From Certhia americana (Eukaryota; Chordata; Aves; Passeriformes; Certhiidae): a stretch of 64,000 nucleotides of DNA. Shown here piece after piece: positions 35,046 through 48,973 of the stretch. Location of the stretch: the NCBI GenBank assembly GCA_018697195.1, contig CM031870.1:6759784-6823783 (forward strand), read 5' to 3'. The position numbers were made by a program, and so were the translations under genes. Every line of letters begins with the position of its first letter. Within the stretch, counting starts at the first letter, position 1. The notes below the pieces were generated by a model. The model was not told where the DNA came from, did no database searches, and saw nothing but the letters and a program-made list of their open reading frames with translations.

Positions 35046-37848
35046 ATGGGCCAGTGTGTCACCAAGTGCAAGAACCCTTCTTCTACCCTTGGCAGCAAAA
35101 ATGGGGAAAGAGAATCTGGCAGCAAGTCCCACAGCAAGAGAAGTGCAGTCCACAAAGACGACCATGGCTCAGCTTGTGGGAAGGCTTCAGGAGACATTCT
35201 TGTGAACGGGACGAAGAAGACAGATGCTGCTGTAGAGTCCTGTCAGCCTCCAACGTTTTCTGGAGATACAAAGAAGGACCCTGTTGGCAGTGCAGAGGAA
35301 TCTTCTGTTCAAAGGATTGGGGAGTTATTCAGGAGGTATAAGGACGAGCGGGAAGATGCCATACTGGAAGAAGGAATGGAACGATTTTGCAATGACCTCT
35401 GTGTTGATCCCACTGAATTTAAAGTACTAGTTTTGGCTTGGAAATTCCAGGCTGCTACCATGTGCAAATTTACAAGGTTAGTTCTTGTAGAACTTGTAAT
35501 TATTTTCATATGTTAAAGTATATCCTGTCAGCAGTACATTGGAGAGAAATCCTCATTGGCTTCACTTAACCTATTTCTTCTAACACTTGTGTTTTGATCA
35601 AATTAATTCCTACCACTGCAGAAGGTAAGGTTTGTATTGTCTTCTTTTCCCCTTCCCCTCACACTGGATTTCAGAAGATGTGATTTTGACCATTATGCTG
35701 CTAGTGATGAAGAGTGGATTGAGATTGTGTAGACATTAATTTATTCTTGATTTGCCAAAAGGAATTTACTGTATCCAGCATTATCTTGGTGATGAGATTG
35801 GACACTGAAATTAATTTTTCCTGTAACGTAGTGTGAGATTCTTTAGTAATTGCTACTGTCTCTGTTAACAGTCTGTGAAAGAATGACAGAATTGTTCCTG
35901 TTCAACCAGTGTTAACACCTAATGTCCTTTTCCAAGACTGATCTTGTTAAAGCATAGAGAGGGAAGGAAATATGATGGTTTTGACACTGGTAGCTGTTTC
36001 ATACTAGCTGACAAATGATTGCTGTTCAAAGTGGTGTGTGCCCTTCTGCACACGGGGCTCAGCTAGCAGGCTGACAACATGGATGATGCTACAGGAAACA
36101 ATGGAACAGCTAACACTCTCCCCACTAAGGCCCACGAGCAAACCCAAACAGCAGCAGCCTCCCTCAGCTTGATTAGCAATGTCCAATGGTAAGAGGAAGT
36201 GAAGAGTGCCTACAAGGACTTGCAGGGAAAGAAGGATTTTTTTTTTTTTTGGTCTGTCTAGATTGGTTTGAGTAATGCTGCCTACTTTTACTGAGCTTAT
36301 TGCTTTAGTGTTCAGAGCCATGACCCAAACCTCTGCTGTGCACTGAACAGCATCTTCAGAGTCTTTGTGGCTGAGGGTGTGTGTCAAAGGGATGAGTGAC
36401 TCTGGAATGCAAATGTGGATTTACTGGAGGCTGATGACACAGGTATTTGCTAAGATGGTAAAGGAATTGTAAGTAGTGTCTGTTATTCTGCACAGCTATC
36501 ATGAATGTATTAACATGATTTTAATTTTCTTGGAGAGGACAAATCTAGTGGTGAGAGGTTATATTTGTTGAAGGACATGGTACAGGTGCTGATGGACTTC
36601 TTCCATCAAGGAAAGCAATGTGGTCTGTTCTCCTGAGTGCTGCTCCATCTCTTGTCTTCCCTCCAGTCCATCCTGTGTCAGCCTGCTGGCTCTCCTGGCT
36701 GGTTGTGACACCTGCTCACAAGCATCAGAGAAACTGGAGCTAACCTTGGTACAGGGTTGGTGCTTTGAGCAGTGTCCATACGTTGTGCTGCAGCCTCTGT
36801 GATGCTGTGTTCCCTTCCCGGTTTTCAGCTGCTGCCTTGCTGACCAGCACCAGTGGCTCCCCTTTGGTTTTGCAGGCTGGAAGAGCAACCAAAAACCACA
36901 GCAAAAGCAGAAGTGAACTGCTCTGTCCCTTGCAAACAGCTCGCCCAGAGCATGGGCATTTACACATGGGCAGTATTGAATCAAGTTGGGGTAAATGTGT
37001 TAATTTCAAACATTTGGAATTTCTTTTGTGGTAAGTTAGATTAACTTTTTAATGTGGAAGGCATTCCAGGATGTGGAATTGTTCAGAAAAGCCAGACAAC
37101 AGAGCTGAACCTTTCAAATGCTAACAGTGCCTCAGCAGACCAGGGGGTTGTGTGTGGTTCCCCAGGCCTTAATGAATGCCTTGGAACTGCCTGTCTTTCC
37201 AGTGGCTCCTGTTGCCAAAATCCGTGTGCCACTGGTGCTAGGGTACACCTTGTCTTGTCCAGATGATCCTCTTTGATTCGATGTAGCTGAACAGAGATGG
37301 GACGCGTTTAGCACAAAGGTCGGTGGGAAGGGCTCACTCTAATTTTTCTTCTCTTGCTTTAAAGGAAGGAGTTTTTTGAAGGCTGCAAAGCAATAAGCGC
37401 AGACAGCATTGATGGCATTTGTGCAAGGTTCCCCAGCCTCCTAAACGAAGCCAAGCAGGAAGATAAATTTAAGGATCTCTATCGTTTCACCTTCCAGTTT
37501 GGCCTGGACTCTGAAGAAGGACAGAGATCGCTACATCGGGAAATAGCCATTGCCCTTTGGAAATTAGTCTTCACCCAAAACAAGCCCCCTATTTTGGACC
37601 AGTGGTTACACTTCCTAATCAAGAACCCCTCAGGAATCAAGGGAATCTCCCGGGACACGTGGAACATGTTTCTAAATTTTACTCAGGTGATTGGACCGGA
37701 CCTTAGCAACTACAGCGAGGACGAGGCCTGGCCGAGTCTCTTCGATACCTTTGTGGAGTGGGAAATGGAGCGAAGGAAAAAGGAAGAGGAAACCAAATGT
37801 ATTCTGCCTTCAGACACAGAGGGCCTGCGTGTGGACGAACAGACTTAG
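35046..37848 (+). CDS. DCUN1D3: DCN1-like protein 3, complete CDS in two exons
   Basis: DCUN1D3 (SCCRO3) binds cullins and NEDD8-E2 through its DCUN1/PONY domain and regulates cullin neddylation. The family member is known to be membrane-anchored by N-myristoylation. The coding exons are 35046-35476 and 37365-37848. The split codon is AG|G and the stop is TAG at 37846-37848. The product is 304 residues, the mammalian length. It starts MGQCVTKC: Gly2 fits myristoylation and Cys4 fits palmitoylation. A variable Ser/Lys-rich linker follows to about residue 85, then the PONY domain ('LFRRYKDEREDAILEEGMER' through 'PSLFDTFVEWEMERRKK') and a short tail ending 'DEQT'. The start was chosen over in-frame upstream sequence because of the myristoylation motif and A(-3)/G(+4) context. 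It diverges from LYRM1 and converges with REXO5. Confidence 0.97.
35477..37364 (+). other. DCUN1D3: DCUN1D3 intron 2
   Basis: This intron splits the PONY domain. It has the donor GTTAGT and an acceptor CTCTTGCTTTAAAG. Open frames within it on either strand show no recognisable protein, and no repeat was recognised apart from a T tract near 36238-36250. Confidence 0.85.
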
Positions 37849-38570
37849 CACAGCGAAGCAGCAGTGACAAAAGCAACTTGTTGCCCTTCACAAAATGTAA
37901 ACTCTGGATGTTTCTGGAAATTACCGAGGCTCCAGATTTTTCTACTTTACACCTTTTTCTGCCTTGTCTTTGAAAGGGCTCTAAAATGCTGTATCATGTT
38001 TTAGGCACTTTCTTAATTTTGGTTATTCCTTTTACTCTTGCCCTGAAATATTTGACCCTGGCTGAAAGTTAAGCTTTTTTTTTTTTTTTTTTTTTTTAAG
38101 ACTTCAGATTAGTATAAATAAGTCTGATACTTCTTGCACAACGTAGATCTTTTTAGTTAGGTTAAATTAACATTGCTAAATTATACAGTGCCAGATTAAG
38201 TTTTTCATACTACATCTGTCAGGGCAGGTCTGTACTGTGTGTAGTGCTGTTTACATTGTTGAAATTTTAGGCTGTAATAATTCCAAGGTTTTATACCAAG
38301 ATGAACAGCAGTGTTAACTATAAATGCATTAATCTTGGGTAATAAGGCTCTAAAAACCAACATAAGCAACAGCTTTTTGTAATATGGCTAATTTCCATTT
38401 TGAGCTAGTGAACAAGTCCAGATCATTCCTTTTTTTTGGACTTTCAAACTAAATGTTGGGATTGTTTTATAAAATTACTGTACCTGTCAGTCAACTGAGT
38501 GGTAGATGACGATTTATATCTAAATCTCTTTACACATTCACATAATAAAAGAGCAGTACTACCTCAGTTT
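37849..38570 (+). other. DCUN1D3: DCUN1D3 3' UTR
   Basis: AT-rich sequence after the stop contains a T23 tract (38075-38097) and the canonical signal AATAAA at 38544-38549. Longer isoforms could use later signals, for example near 41131. Confidence 0.65.
38544..38549 (+). terminator. DCUN1D3: Poly(A) signal AATAAA of DCUN1D3
   Basis: This canonical hexamer lies about 700 nt after the DCUN1D3 stop, followed by a GT/T-containing region. It is the likely proximal 3' end. Confidence 0.6.
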
Positions 38571-41500
38571 TATTGAAAGTGGACTTGTTGATGGGCTTCC
38601 ATTTTCTCTGGAAGTTGTATTTTTGTGGTTACATGAGAATATTTTTACTTGACTAAAAGAACCAAAGGTTCTGCTTCTTAAGTTTGCTAAACATTGTCAG
38701 AAGCAACACATAAATCCTAAGTCTTCAAGGAAAACTGTGGTATAATTCTGCTTTAATTTGTTTGATTTATACCTAAAGTATTACCTTACTTGTCTGGCAA
38801 GCACAGTACTTCTATGTAAGGAACTATCTTTTGCATTAATATTGACGAACCAATTTTTTAAAGCATATGTTTAATTGCTAAATTGCAGTTAATACTCCAC
38901 ACTTTCTTGAGCAACAATATCGGCATCTGATGACAAAGTGAATTCTTAATGTGTTCTTAATGACAGCAGTGTAGATGAGTCATTTTTAGACTGATTTGAT
39001 AATATTTGGATAGGAGCCAATTTATTATTTTACAATGCCTGTATTGGGACTATTTGCTTGTTGAAATTGTTGTGACTTAACGAGAGTTTTATTAACACTG
39101 GTTGAAACTTTTTTGGTTATTGATGCTACCTTTTTTAATTTTAGTATGTCAACTTTTTTACACCTTTTGGTAAAAGAATTGATTGCCAAGGCTTTCTGTA
39201 TAGCCAAGTGCTGGCTTAATGAATTTGATATACTTCTGTTACACATCTTTTATTTTCAGAGCTGCATTTCAGGGTCATAAACCAATTTCAGCTGAAGAAA
39301 AAACAAAACAAGACAAAAAAAAAGCCTGGATGGTCATCCATAGCATCTAATGGCTTTTGTGATATAAGGGTTTTAAGCTAAATGAAAACAGGTTTTCAGC
39401 AATGAGCTTGTCACCTCGTCCAGGGTGTCGTGCTTTGCACATCTGCTGTGCCCCCACGGGGGTTTAGCCAAGAGAGAGGAGTAAGATCTGCCTGAATTCT
39501 GGGACTGGCTTTGCTGGTGTGCAGCCCTGTAATAGCTTGGCTTGGAGGTCATAAATCACTAACAAAATGTGGGTAATGCAAACTGTTTAAAAACAAACCC
39601 ACAAGCCACAGATAGCATCTCTTTCATCTAATAAAAGGAGAGTTTGGTCCATGCTGCTCTTGCTTGGAGCAAGCTGTGGAAAACAAATGTGGTTGTTTTT
39701 GATGCCGCTGAATCTGTCCCTTTGCAGGAGAGCCCTGAAGTTGCTGTTTTATGGGTAAATACAACCAAAGCTTTGTCCTTGCTTCTCTAACTTTCTGTGG
39801 CACAAAAGTGTTTGGCAGCAAAATCTTACTCTGATTTGGTGAGCAAAGCTCTCGTGCTGGAATTGTGGAATTTATGGTGAGACTTTTGCCGGTTCCGTTA
39901 TTTTTAAAAGACTAAAATTCCCAACAGAGGCTGCTTTGTTAGGAAAAGTTCCAAATGGAGATTGATTTGATAGTAAATGAAGGCTGTAAGTTTGAGACTC
40001 TTCATTCATTCAGTTATTAAATGCTTTGTTTGTCGCTTACTTTTTTTTTCCCCTAAAGGAAATTTAAAATATCCAGAGTGTGAAGAGTCGCTATTCAAAT
40101 GGGTAGGCAGCACATGCATGCACACCAGATCATGGCAGCTTCTAACTTACACCCTAGCATGCACCAGCTCCAAAGGATGAGGGATAGAGTTCTTTAAGGA
40201 AGGTGTTTATCCTGTGGTTGGAATGTGGACAGCAGTGAGGAAATCAATCTGTATCTCACCAGGTTCAGCCATTTTCATATATCAGATGTAATACAGCTGG
40301 TTTTCAAAGGCAGAGGTGAACACAGGAAAGGAAAATCTGGTTTCCTGTTGGGAAAAGGACATACCATTACTGGTGGCTGAGGTCCCATGTGTTTAGTGTG
40401 GGGGACAGCCCTGCTCCTGTTTTGCTGCTTCCAGCCAGGCAGGAGCAACTCCACCCACTGGGCAGGGTACTTGCTAAATTAGCCAAATGGTCTATCTAGC
40501 AAAGTATCACTTATCTTTAGCCTTATTTCAGTCCTCTAGTTACCATTTACAGAATGCAATCCAGACCTGTGTCAGTTTTAAACTCCTGAAGCAGGAACTG
40601 AAGGTGCAGCTCTTTGGCAGTACTGGCTGTGACTGTCACACCTTCTCTTGGATTGCCTGGTGATTTTGTGGTCCCAAATGAGACTGCCCAGACTCTGTAA
40701 TGCTGGGGTGAGGGAGCAGGGTTTGTGTGTGTCTCTGAGAAGTCTTTAATAATATTGGAGCCTCTGAAAATATGCTTGTTTAATGGTTAAACTGTGAATA
40801 TATGTGGAACAGGCCAAATACATTTACTCTTCATTTTTATATAATTTAATTCTTCATTGTGTAAGGCACAGAACTGTAAGTGAGCAGTGATGCTGATGAA
40901 ATCTTTGAAACCATTGCAACTTTTTTTTTTTTTTTTTTAAATTAGATTATGCATTAGGAAACTTTATGCATGTAATGAATCTGCTGCAACTTGGGATAAA
41001 TAACTATAGATAACTATATAGATAGTTGGAGTAATATACTGGAAAACTGGTCTGACATCCACAATGTGTGGCATTTTACTGCCTTCTCTCATATGCAAAG
41101 AAATACAACTCTTGTAAACTTTAGCCCCTAATAATAAAACACTGTCCACCTACACCATATTATAGTTTGAAACACCTTTAAAATTTGGCTTCCAGATCAA
41201 TTGGAGGCTCAATTGTGCTAATTTTTACTTGCATGGGTGCATTTCTAAGTCTAGTCTAAAGACAAAGACTATCTATTGATTCAGTTAAAGATTTGAAAGA
41301 TCCTGCCCATAACTGGCCATTACACATGACTGAGGCAGTGAGTTGGAATTGAACGCCAAATTTTGAATTTATTTGCTGCTGGTGCTGTTTTACTTGGAGA
41401 ATTACAGCTTTTTAGTACGGTGCAATCCTAGTGAAAGGAGCACAGGAACATGGCCACAGGTCTGGCAGGTGGTGCAGAAGCAGCTCCAGCTGTGGAAGTT

Positions 41501-44500
41501 GGGACTGTGAGAGCTGCTCCCCTGGGCTGCCCTGGCAGGTCTCCTGGACCAGCTCTGAACCAGAACAGTTCTCAGCCAAGCACAGTTCAGAGCATGACAT
41601 GAGCTCAGCTGCTCTGCTGAGGGCAGAGCTGCTTGGGTTGGTGGCAGAGAGTGCAACCATTTATGGTGTGCTGGGGAGCAGCAGCTGCTTTGCTGTGTGA
41701 CTTTTATTTCACTCTCTGTGTGTCCATCAGAGTCTGAAGAACCCATGGATCCAGGACTAGCCTGTCACCCATGGTTCCTAGGCCAGTGCACTGACCAGTG
41801 ACCTTAGACTTTTTATGATACAGTCAACATAAGCCTTGTTTCCAAGAAAAGCCCAACAAAATCATAGAAACACCATGTAGTTAATAACCACCTCAGCTGT
41901 AATATATTTTGTTGGCTGAGGTTACATCATTCCCATTCTTTGGTAAATAATAGTCATTGTGAATTTCTGGGTCTTGCAGCCTCGTGTTCTGCAGTGTGAT
42001 CCTTTTTTTAGAAGGTCCTCAGTAAACTGGGTACCCAGTTCTTCCCTTGAGCCTACTCTGCTCAAAGTGTGTGCATGTGAATTTAGCCTTTCAGAAGATG
42101 CTTAACCTGAAACTCAAAATTCTTTGGGGTAGTGGTTCAGTATGGAGAAAAACATATTTTTTCAAAGAAGTATTAAAGCGAAGTGTCTGCTTAAATTTTG
42201 TTGTGTGCAAACGAACCCACCAGTGTTAACTTTTTCTCTCTGGACTATTGAAGATTGAACCTTTGGTTTTATAGTGTGAAATGAAATTCATGTAAGACAG
42301 AAGGCTGTAACTCCTTCACCATGAAGTACGTAGGTATCTCTACCTCTTGTTCTTAGACTTGAATAGTTTAAGGCTACCATCCTTTTGTCCCAGGATTTTA
42401 TGCCTGGATAAGTAATCTTGTTTTTTTTTTTTTTTTAAATTGACCCAAGTTAAGTATTATCTGTCTGCCATAGTTTTTGGTATCCTGTGTTTAACCTGTA
42501 TGCAAAGGACCCTTTGGAAGGGGGCCGGGTCAAGCTGCAAACCAGAGTTGGTCCTCCTGGGTGCTACTTTTGGCGTGCAATAGAGCGACCGAGCAGAGCT
42601 ATGTGGCCTGTAGCTCAGGGGTTTCTGTCACCACACATCCTCTTCCCTGGTTGGGCTGCCTGTACTGAATTGGAGATGAATTTGCTGCCTGTAGTGAATT
42701 GAAGATGGAGAAGCTGCTCCCCAAGAGGGAGCCATCAGCCTTTTCATTTGTCCTTGAAAAGCTTTAGGAACCTACCTGATGCAGTGCCATGAGTGTATTT
42801 TTCTTTTAATCAAAAATACTGTGTATTGTTCCATGTTCCATGGACTGGACTTGTAACCACCCTGCAAAGATGGGAGCTGCCAAAGTGCAAAGGCTACATG
42901 CATCTTTTTTCTCCCTGAGGTCAGAATCCTGCTCAGGATAAAACCCTTGTGCTTGAGTAGAGCTGGAGTGTTCTCAAGAGAGCTGGAGATGCCAGAGTGG
43001 CTTTGGTGCTCAGTTGTGTTCATTAATGCATTGGGGGAGTGTTCTTCTCCATGCAACACATCTGTGTCCTTCCTTTCCTCCCCCCTAAGCAAACTGCAAC
43101 ACAGTTGCTGTCAGGACTAATTCCCCATAGTGCGATGCTGTAGCAACTACTGCTGCAAGATTCTTCCAGTGTGAGAGCTGGTTTTGGGGTGTGACCTCTT
43201 GCACTATCAGGACCAGCAAGTATTTCAAGAGAACAGGGGGGACATGTGAGACAATAGGTAAAAGGACATGTGCGTTCTTGTCCTAACAGCTTGCCTTAAA
43301 TCACTGATGTTGCAGCGGTTCCTTGCTACTATTGCAATCCTCAGTCTTTGAAAATCCAACAGGTTCTGTAGGTAATACTGTTTTTAGTTTAATTTTTAAT
43401 ACGTTTCTATCTTTGCATAATTGCACTCTTCAGATAAGCCCTTTTTGGATAACATGTCATTTCACACACAGGGAAAAAAGTCCATCTCCAGTGTTTGTGC
43501 TGTAAAGTGTTTCTTTTTTCCTCATGTGAACTATATCTGGACTAAAGGTTGCCTACTGTTGAAGCAGCGTGTTTACTTGAATGTTGCCATTTTATGCAGT
43601 TATAACTGCTGACTCTTGCTCTTCTCTGGGCCCATGAGAGTGGAGATTGTGTGACCAGAGGTGGCAAACCTGCACAGAGGATCAGTGGAGCTGAAGGCTG
43701 GCTGCTACTCCCATGTGTGCTACATGTTAGAGGACTTTACAGGTTAGTGCTTCATATTTGGAAGTGGTGACTTTTTTAAGTCATGCTAAACAAAGTTATT
43801 TAAAAATACACTTGCTTTCTTATCTGTAAGCTTGAAATAGTCTTTAAAAAAGAGAAGGGCTGGCAGGAGGGTTGGTGGGCCTCATGCTATAAGTTGTTGA
43901 GTAACTCAAGTTCCAGGAGCCATGGATGGGACTGGCAGGATTCTGTCCTAAGCCAGCACTGTTGGAGTTTGCACTGGCTGGTCTTGAGGGCATGAAGCAA
44001 CCACAAGGCCTTGGTGGGCTGTGGAGAAGGGTCAGTCTGAGAGTGCTGGTTGGTGCAGCATTGTTTCTTTCTTGTGGATCTTGAGGCCTCTGATCTGCCT
44101 CAAGTCCCTCTCTGTGGAAGGAAAGCATTTTGGTAGTGTTTGCTCCCCGAGAAGTAACTCAGTGTAACTAAGGAAGTAACAGGAGCACGGCTTTGTGTGG
44201 CTGTCACTGCACCTCGAAATAGCACAGCTCCCTGATGGGCCTCTCATCTCCTCAGTAAACCTACAAGGGTGGGCAGGGTCACATCTGCTGTTCTTTGTGC
44301 CTGGGGGTGTTTTGCCTTTTCAGACTTACCCAGGAGATAACCCTGTATGAACCTGTTTTCTCACTCTGGGAAATGATGAATGTGTTGCATGTCACAGAGC
44401 AGCCCCGTGGTTCCTCTTTGGGACAGCAGTATCAGAAGTGCTGTGTAAATGTAATGCTTGAAAACAGCTGGAGTAAATTCTGTTTCGTGTAGGATCTTTA

Positions 44501-46370
44501 TTTCAAGGGGATGCAGCCAAATTTGAAACCTGACCTAGAGGAAAATTGGAAGATTTTAGGGCAATGCATCTATTGAATCTCAGTCTACTGAATTGGTTTG
44601 TAGTTTTACAGATACTTTTCTTACATCAGATTTTCTCACCATTGGTGTCTGGAACAGAATGGAAACAGCATCTTATGGAATGTGCAATCTAAGGCTCAAT
44701 GCAAGTAGGGTGTGATAAGAAGGTTGTCTTTACCTGATAGCAATCCTGAGTGCAATGTTTTTGTTGTGTCCCTTTTGGAAGAAGAGCATTAAGTACAGTC
44801 TGGGGTTTTTCTTTTCTTACAAGCAAAGCATTGGTTTGTCCATTACTGACTTCTTGTGAAATTTGTGCCAGATGTATATTAAATATTTTGGTGCTTTTTC
44901 TAATCCAAGCTGCCATTCATTTATCTCTGAGATTATTGTACTTCTGTATATTTAAATGACCAACCCCTTAAAGAAAAGACAAAACAAAAAAAAATTCCTT
45001 AGTCACAATGTATCCTGACTACTGTAGCTTGTAAATGTTCCAAAGCTTCTGGGTTTCCTGTATTCCAGTAAGGTCTGAGGGGAGGGGAACAGCTACAGAA
45101 ATCTCACCCACTGGAAAGGGAACTCGCACGCTGTTCTGTGCATTACTGAACAAATGAGTAACATTTGTGGTGTTTACATAATGACACATTGGTGTTCACT
45201 TTTTTGTGCTCAAGCTTTGTACAAAATGTCTTATTTAAAGCTGAAGTCCTTTTTACGTTTTTCAATTAAAAAGGGACAAATTACTTATTTTTTCATGCCT
45301 ATGAATAGGACTCTTGATAGTTTTATTTGTCATGTGAGTTTCTCAAGCAGGACTCCTGGATGCTCAGTAAATCCTGTCTAGTCCTGGCGGGGAGGTGACC
45401 ACATATTTTTTAAGTGTGTGGAAGGAAAACTAGGTGGTTTTTTCAACTTTGTAGTACAAGTGTCTGCAACAAGGAGATGCTGGATGCGAACAGCCTGAGC
45501 AGGAGTGAATCCTTAGAGAGGGATGAGTGCTGGGGTCAGTCTGCTCTTCACCCCCTGCTCTGAGCTGCCTGAGCTCCTGCTCTCTGCTGGACTGGCTCAG
45601 CAGCAGGGACTGGCTGTACTGCTGAAGGCACTGGCTCCCTTTCACATTCTGTAGTAGCACTGATGTTTTTATTATTATTTGGTTTGCAGCCAAAGGAATG
45701 CCAGGCTCACTTGGAGTGGCCAAAGTCCCTTTGTGTGAGAAAAAAAATTGGCTGCATTCATCTTGCTGAATAATAGATTTAATTTTCAGGTGGCTTTAGA
45801 TTTAGTAATTAATGACACTGACATGAGCATCTCCTGTCTGCTCACTGCTGTTTCTGGGCTTGTGCAGAACTTACCTTTCTTCTGCTTTTCTGTATTTGTG
45901 CCTGCTGCTCCATGCAGCAACTCCCAACATAAGGAGAGAACCCAGCCCAGCACAGTGAATTTAGGATTGGAAAGTAGGAGGGTGTAAATAATTCTGTCAG
46001 CTGTATTTAATAATTTCTGGAATGATAACTATTTAAACTTTATCTTGGCCTATTCCAATACACATGAAAACATCCCTCATCTCATGGGGATTTACCTTTC
46101 AACAAACATTTCCTTTTAGTTTTTCAGGGTTATTTTCTGAGTGCCTAGAACTCTTTAAATGCATCTTTGCATTGAAATTCTGTATGTTAACAAGAGATGC
46201 TCAAGCAGCCTCTATGTCAAGTGGCAGTGGCTGCAAAGGACAGGTCTGGAGCTGTCAGGTTTCAAATCACCTCATCCTGTTTCCAGCTCTCTGTGGAAAG
46301 CAATGCTGTGCAAAGTCCACACAGCCATGTGCTTTCCTTAAAACATCCCTTGCCCCTCCCACAGCCACAC

Positions 46371-46404
<34 letters not shown>

Positions 46405-48815
46405 GTGTGAGGGGAAGGTGGGGGTGGTCAGGGAGGGAGGAGAAAGTGGAGATTTTCCAAGAAGTACGAATCACCAATTCCTCCTTTCCATGGACTAAGT
46501 ACAGCACTTTCCTGGAAAGGAGGCAGAGACTTCAATTCAGAAGTTGGCACCGCACAGTTCCAGAAATCCACACGATTCCTGGGGTAGCTGTTAACTGCTG
46601 AGCAGCTGCTGCAGGTTCTACACTGACCTGGCTAGCTGATTTATGGCCTAGGATGTTCCAGGGGAGATACCCCAGCTGGTACCTCGGTCTCCAGCAAGGA
46701 ATGACATCACAGGCCAATCCTGCCCAGCTCCTATGGAGCACTGCTCCAGTTTGCCCCAGCACTGTCTAAGCACCTGAATGGCTCAATGTTCCCACAGCAA
46801 GAAGGGTACATGGAAAAAGTTTTGTGCTTTAAGACACTGCATGGCTTTTATTTTTAGACATTGTAGAAGACACAGAGTGAAAGCCTATTGTTCTTACGGT
46901 AAGAGATCTTTACAAAGTAATCAATATTTAAAGTAATTAAAATATCTTAACAAAAGACTTGGCTTAAAAACTTGGCAGTTTAACAAGCACTCCTCCCTTC
47001 ATCATCTTTTATTCCAATCAGACCAAGGCCAGATTGTGATCCATGCACGCTGCAACATAAATAAGAGGTGTGTTAGTTCTGTTCAGTTCAGCCTTCATGC
47101 ACATAACTCTGCTGGGCTGGCAGTAAGAGGCCTGCAATCCTCTGGGTCAGCACATTGAAAATTAATTCTTTTTCCAACCCACAATTATTTGGCATCCATT
47201 TTAATCAAGAGGCCTCTGAACTGTTGGTCCTCAGGGAAACAGTAATACAGGAACCTCACACTTGGCAAAAAATCTCTTCCCAGCCTGAGATGGAGCTCCC
47301 ATCCAACCCACTCATCAGCCTGAGAGTGTGAGCCAGACTCTGTGGGCTTCCACAGGCTCCCTGTGGATACAGATTCCTGAATCCACCTGTTCTGCTGGTG
47401 GGATTCCTACGCCTTGGTAGATTGGATGGAAGATTGTGCTAAGCAAGAATTAGTTGGAAATGGCCCTTGAAAAGTAAATTGGGACATGCTGAGCCAGTGA
47501 CTGCTACAAAGGACACGTGGTGTGGGCTGCAACTCATAGCCATCCTCACCTCAAACCTTCCCATGGGGTGACAGGTGAGTGTGCAGGGTACCTGAGGTGA
47601 TGTGTGGTGTAGAGAAGCAAATGATGGCTCAGAAATGTAAAAACAGATGCAGTTTTAGCCTGAAGAAGGCAGCAGCTGATCCAAGGCCCACATGCACTGA
47701 AGTGACCACAGCCAGGTCAAACTGGGGCACTTTGGATCTGAGCTGTACTCAGAGTGACCTGCAGGGAATATTGCACTGATAAGGCAGGAACTGCTGCTGG
47801 CTCTGTTTGTAAACTATGATTTGGGGTGGGAGGAAGAAACAACTTATGCTCTATTGAAGATGAAAAATTCTAATTTTATTTTTTCCCCCTAAAGTTATTA
47901 GTAACTGAACAATTAGAGCAGATCATGCCAAGAGCAACCCTTGGCTGAAATGGTTTGTCACTGCCATTAAGCCTAAACATCTCTTGGTTTCAGATGAATT
48001 CTCTAGGGACACAGTTTGGAGCAGAGGATTATACAGCATCATGGCTCTTCTCAGTAAGCCTTGCAAGTAAGGGAGGGGAACCTGGCGTGACTGCCCAAGC
48101 AGAAGAGATGCTGCTGCAGCAGCTCTGGCTGTGCTTCTGTTCCAGGGCATGTCTGCTGTCTCCACAAGGAACATTGCCCCTTCTGCTGAGGGGCACTGAA
48201 GAAAAACAAAGGTAGATGTGACCTTTATTAGACTGACATTGACAGTGAGAGTGGAGAAGTCCATTGAAGTAGGTCCTCAGTAACCAGGGCTTTGCTTAGG
48301 AAAGATTAAACAGTGAGACTGTGGCAGTCTCAGGCCCAGGGGCTGAAATGCAGGAAGCCCACTCCAGCTGGAAGTACCCCTGGTAGCAGTGCTGCAGCAC
48401 AACTCAAAAGCATGACTTGCTCCTTCCTACAAAAGCTGAACGACTCAGTGAACAAATTTATGTTTTCTCATTTTTGTCCATCACATGAGAATTAAGGGCA
48501 TCAACTACCTCTTTGATCAGATGTGGCTGAAGCACGTTGTGGGGTATCACAACACAACAACTGGTATGTGCAGCCTTCACTGCAGTAATTACATGGTTTT
48601 AGAAACCAAATCCCCCCAAAAATCCTGCCTGCTGTGGAAACTGCTTGAATCTCTCATGGCCACATAAAACTTATCTCACTGTCAATGGGGATGAAAAATA
48701 CTCTGGGGAAGGTGGGTGAACTGATAAGATCTGTACAATTAATCAACACTGTGGACCCTCAGATACATGAACTGTGACTCAGGCCTGCTTTGTGGGCAGA
48801 ACTTAGGGCTGAAGT
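38571..48815. other. Intergenic region between DCUN1D3 and REXO5
   Basis: These two genes converge on this spacer of about 10 kb. It contains T tracts (about 40920-40938, 42420-42436 and T30 at 46373-46402) and no open frame that resembles a known protein. The left part may be an extended DCUN1D3 3' UTR, and the right part may hold the last REXO5 exon (see findings). No LINE or LTR was recognised. Confidence 0.55.
46373..46402. repeat. T30 homopolymer
   Basis: This is an uninterrupted run of 30 T. The sequence to its right does not read as a reversed mRNA 3' end, so a processed pseudogene is not supported. Confidence 0.9.
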
Positions 48816-48821
48816 TTTATT
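48816..48821 (-). terminator. REXO5: Candidate REXO5 poly(A) signal (AATAAA on -)
   Basis: TTTATT on + reads AATAAA on -, about 155 nt beyond the in-frame TAA that follows the last supported REXO5 exon. It fits the gene ending here whether or not the last short intron is spliced. Confidence 0.5.
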
Positions 48822-48973
48822 GGTCCAATGTGAAAGTCAGATTAAGTACAACAGCTTCTCCAGGCTTTCTCTTGGACTTTCTCTTCCTTGTGCAGGACTT
48901 TAATTTTTAATAGATTAAGATAAAAATATTCAGCTATGTATTTTCCTTGGTTCTTTCCAAAATAGATAGAAAG

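Noticed and set aside
36004..36984. 127- and 141-codon frames on -
   Set aside because: They sit in DCUN1D3 intron 2 with no recognisable domain, no splice logic and low-complexity content.
46373..46600. Processed pseudogene with a poly(A) tail on -
   Set aside because: The sequence beside the T30 tract does not read as a reversed gene end and no flanking duplication was seen.
46064..46601. 144- and 134-codon frames through the T30 tract
   Set aside because: They depend on poly-Phe translation of the homopolymer and show no domain.
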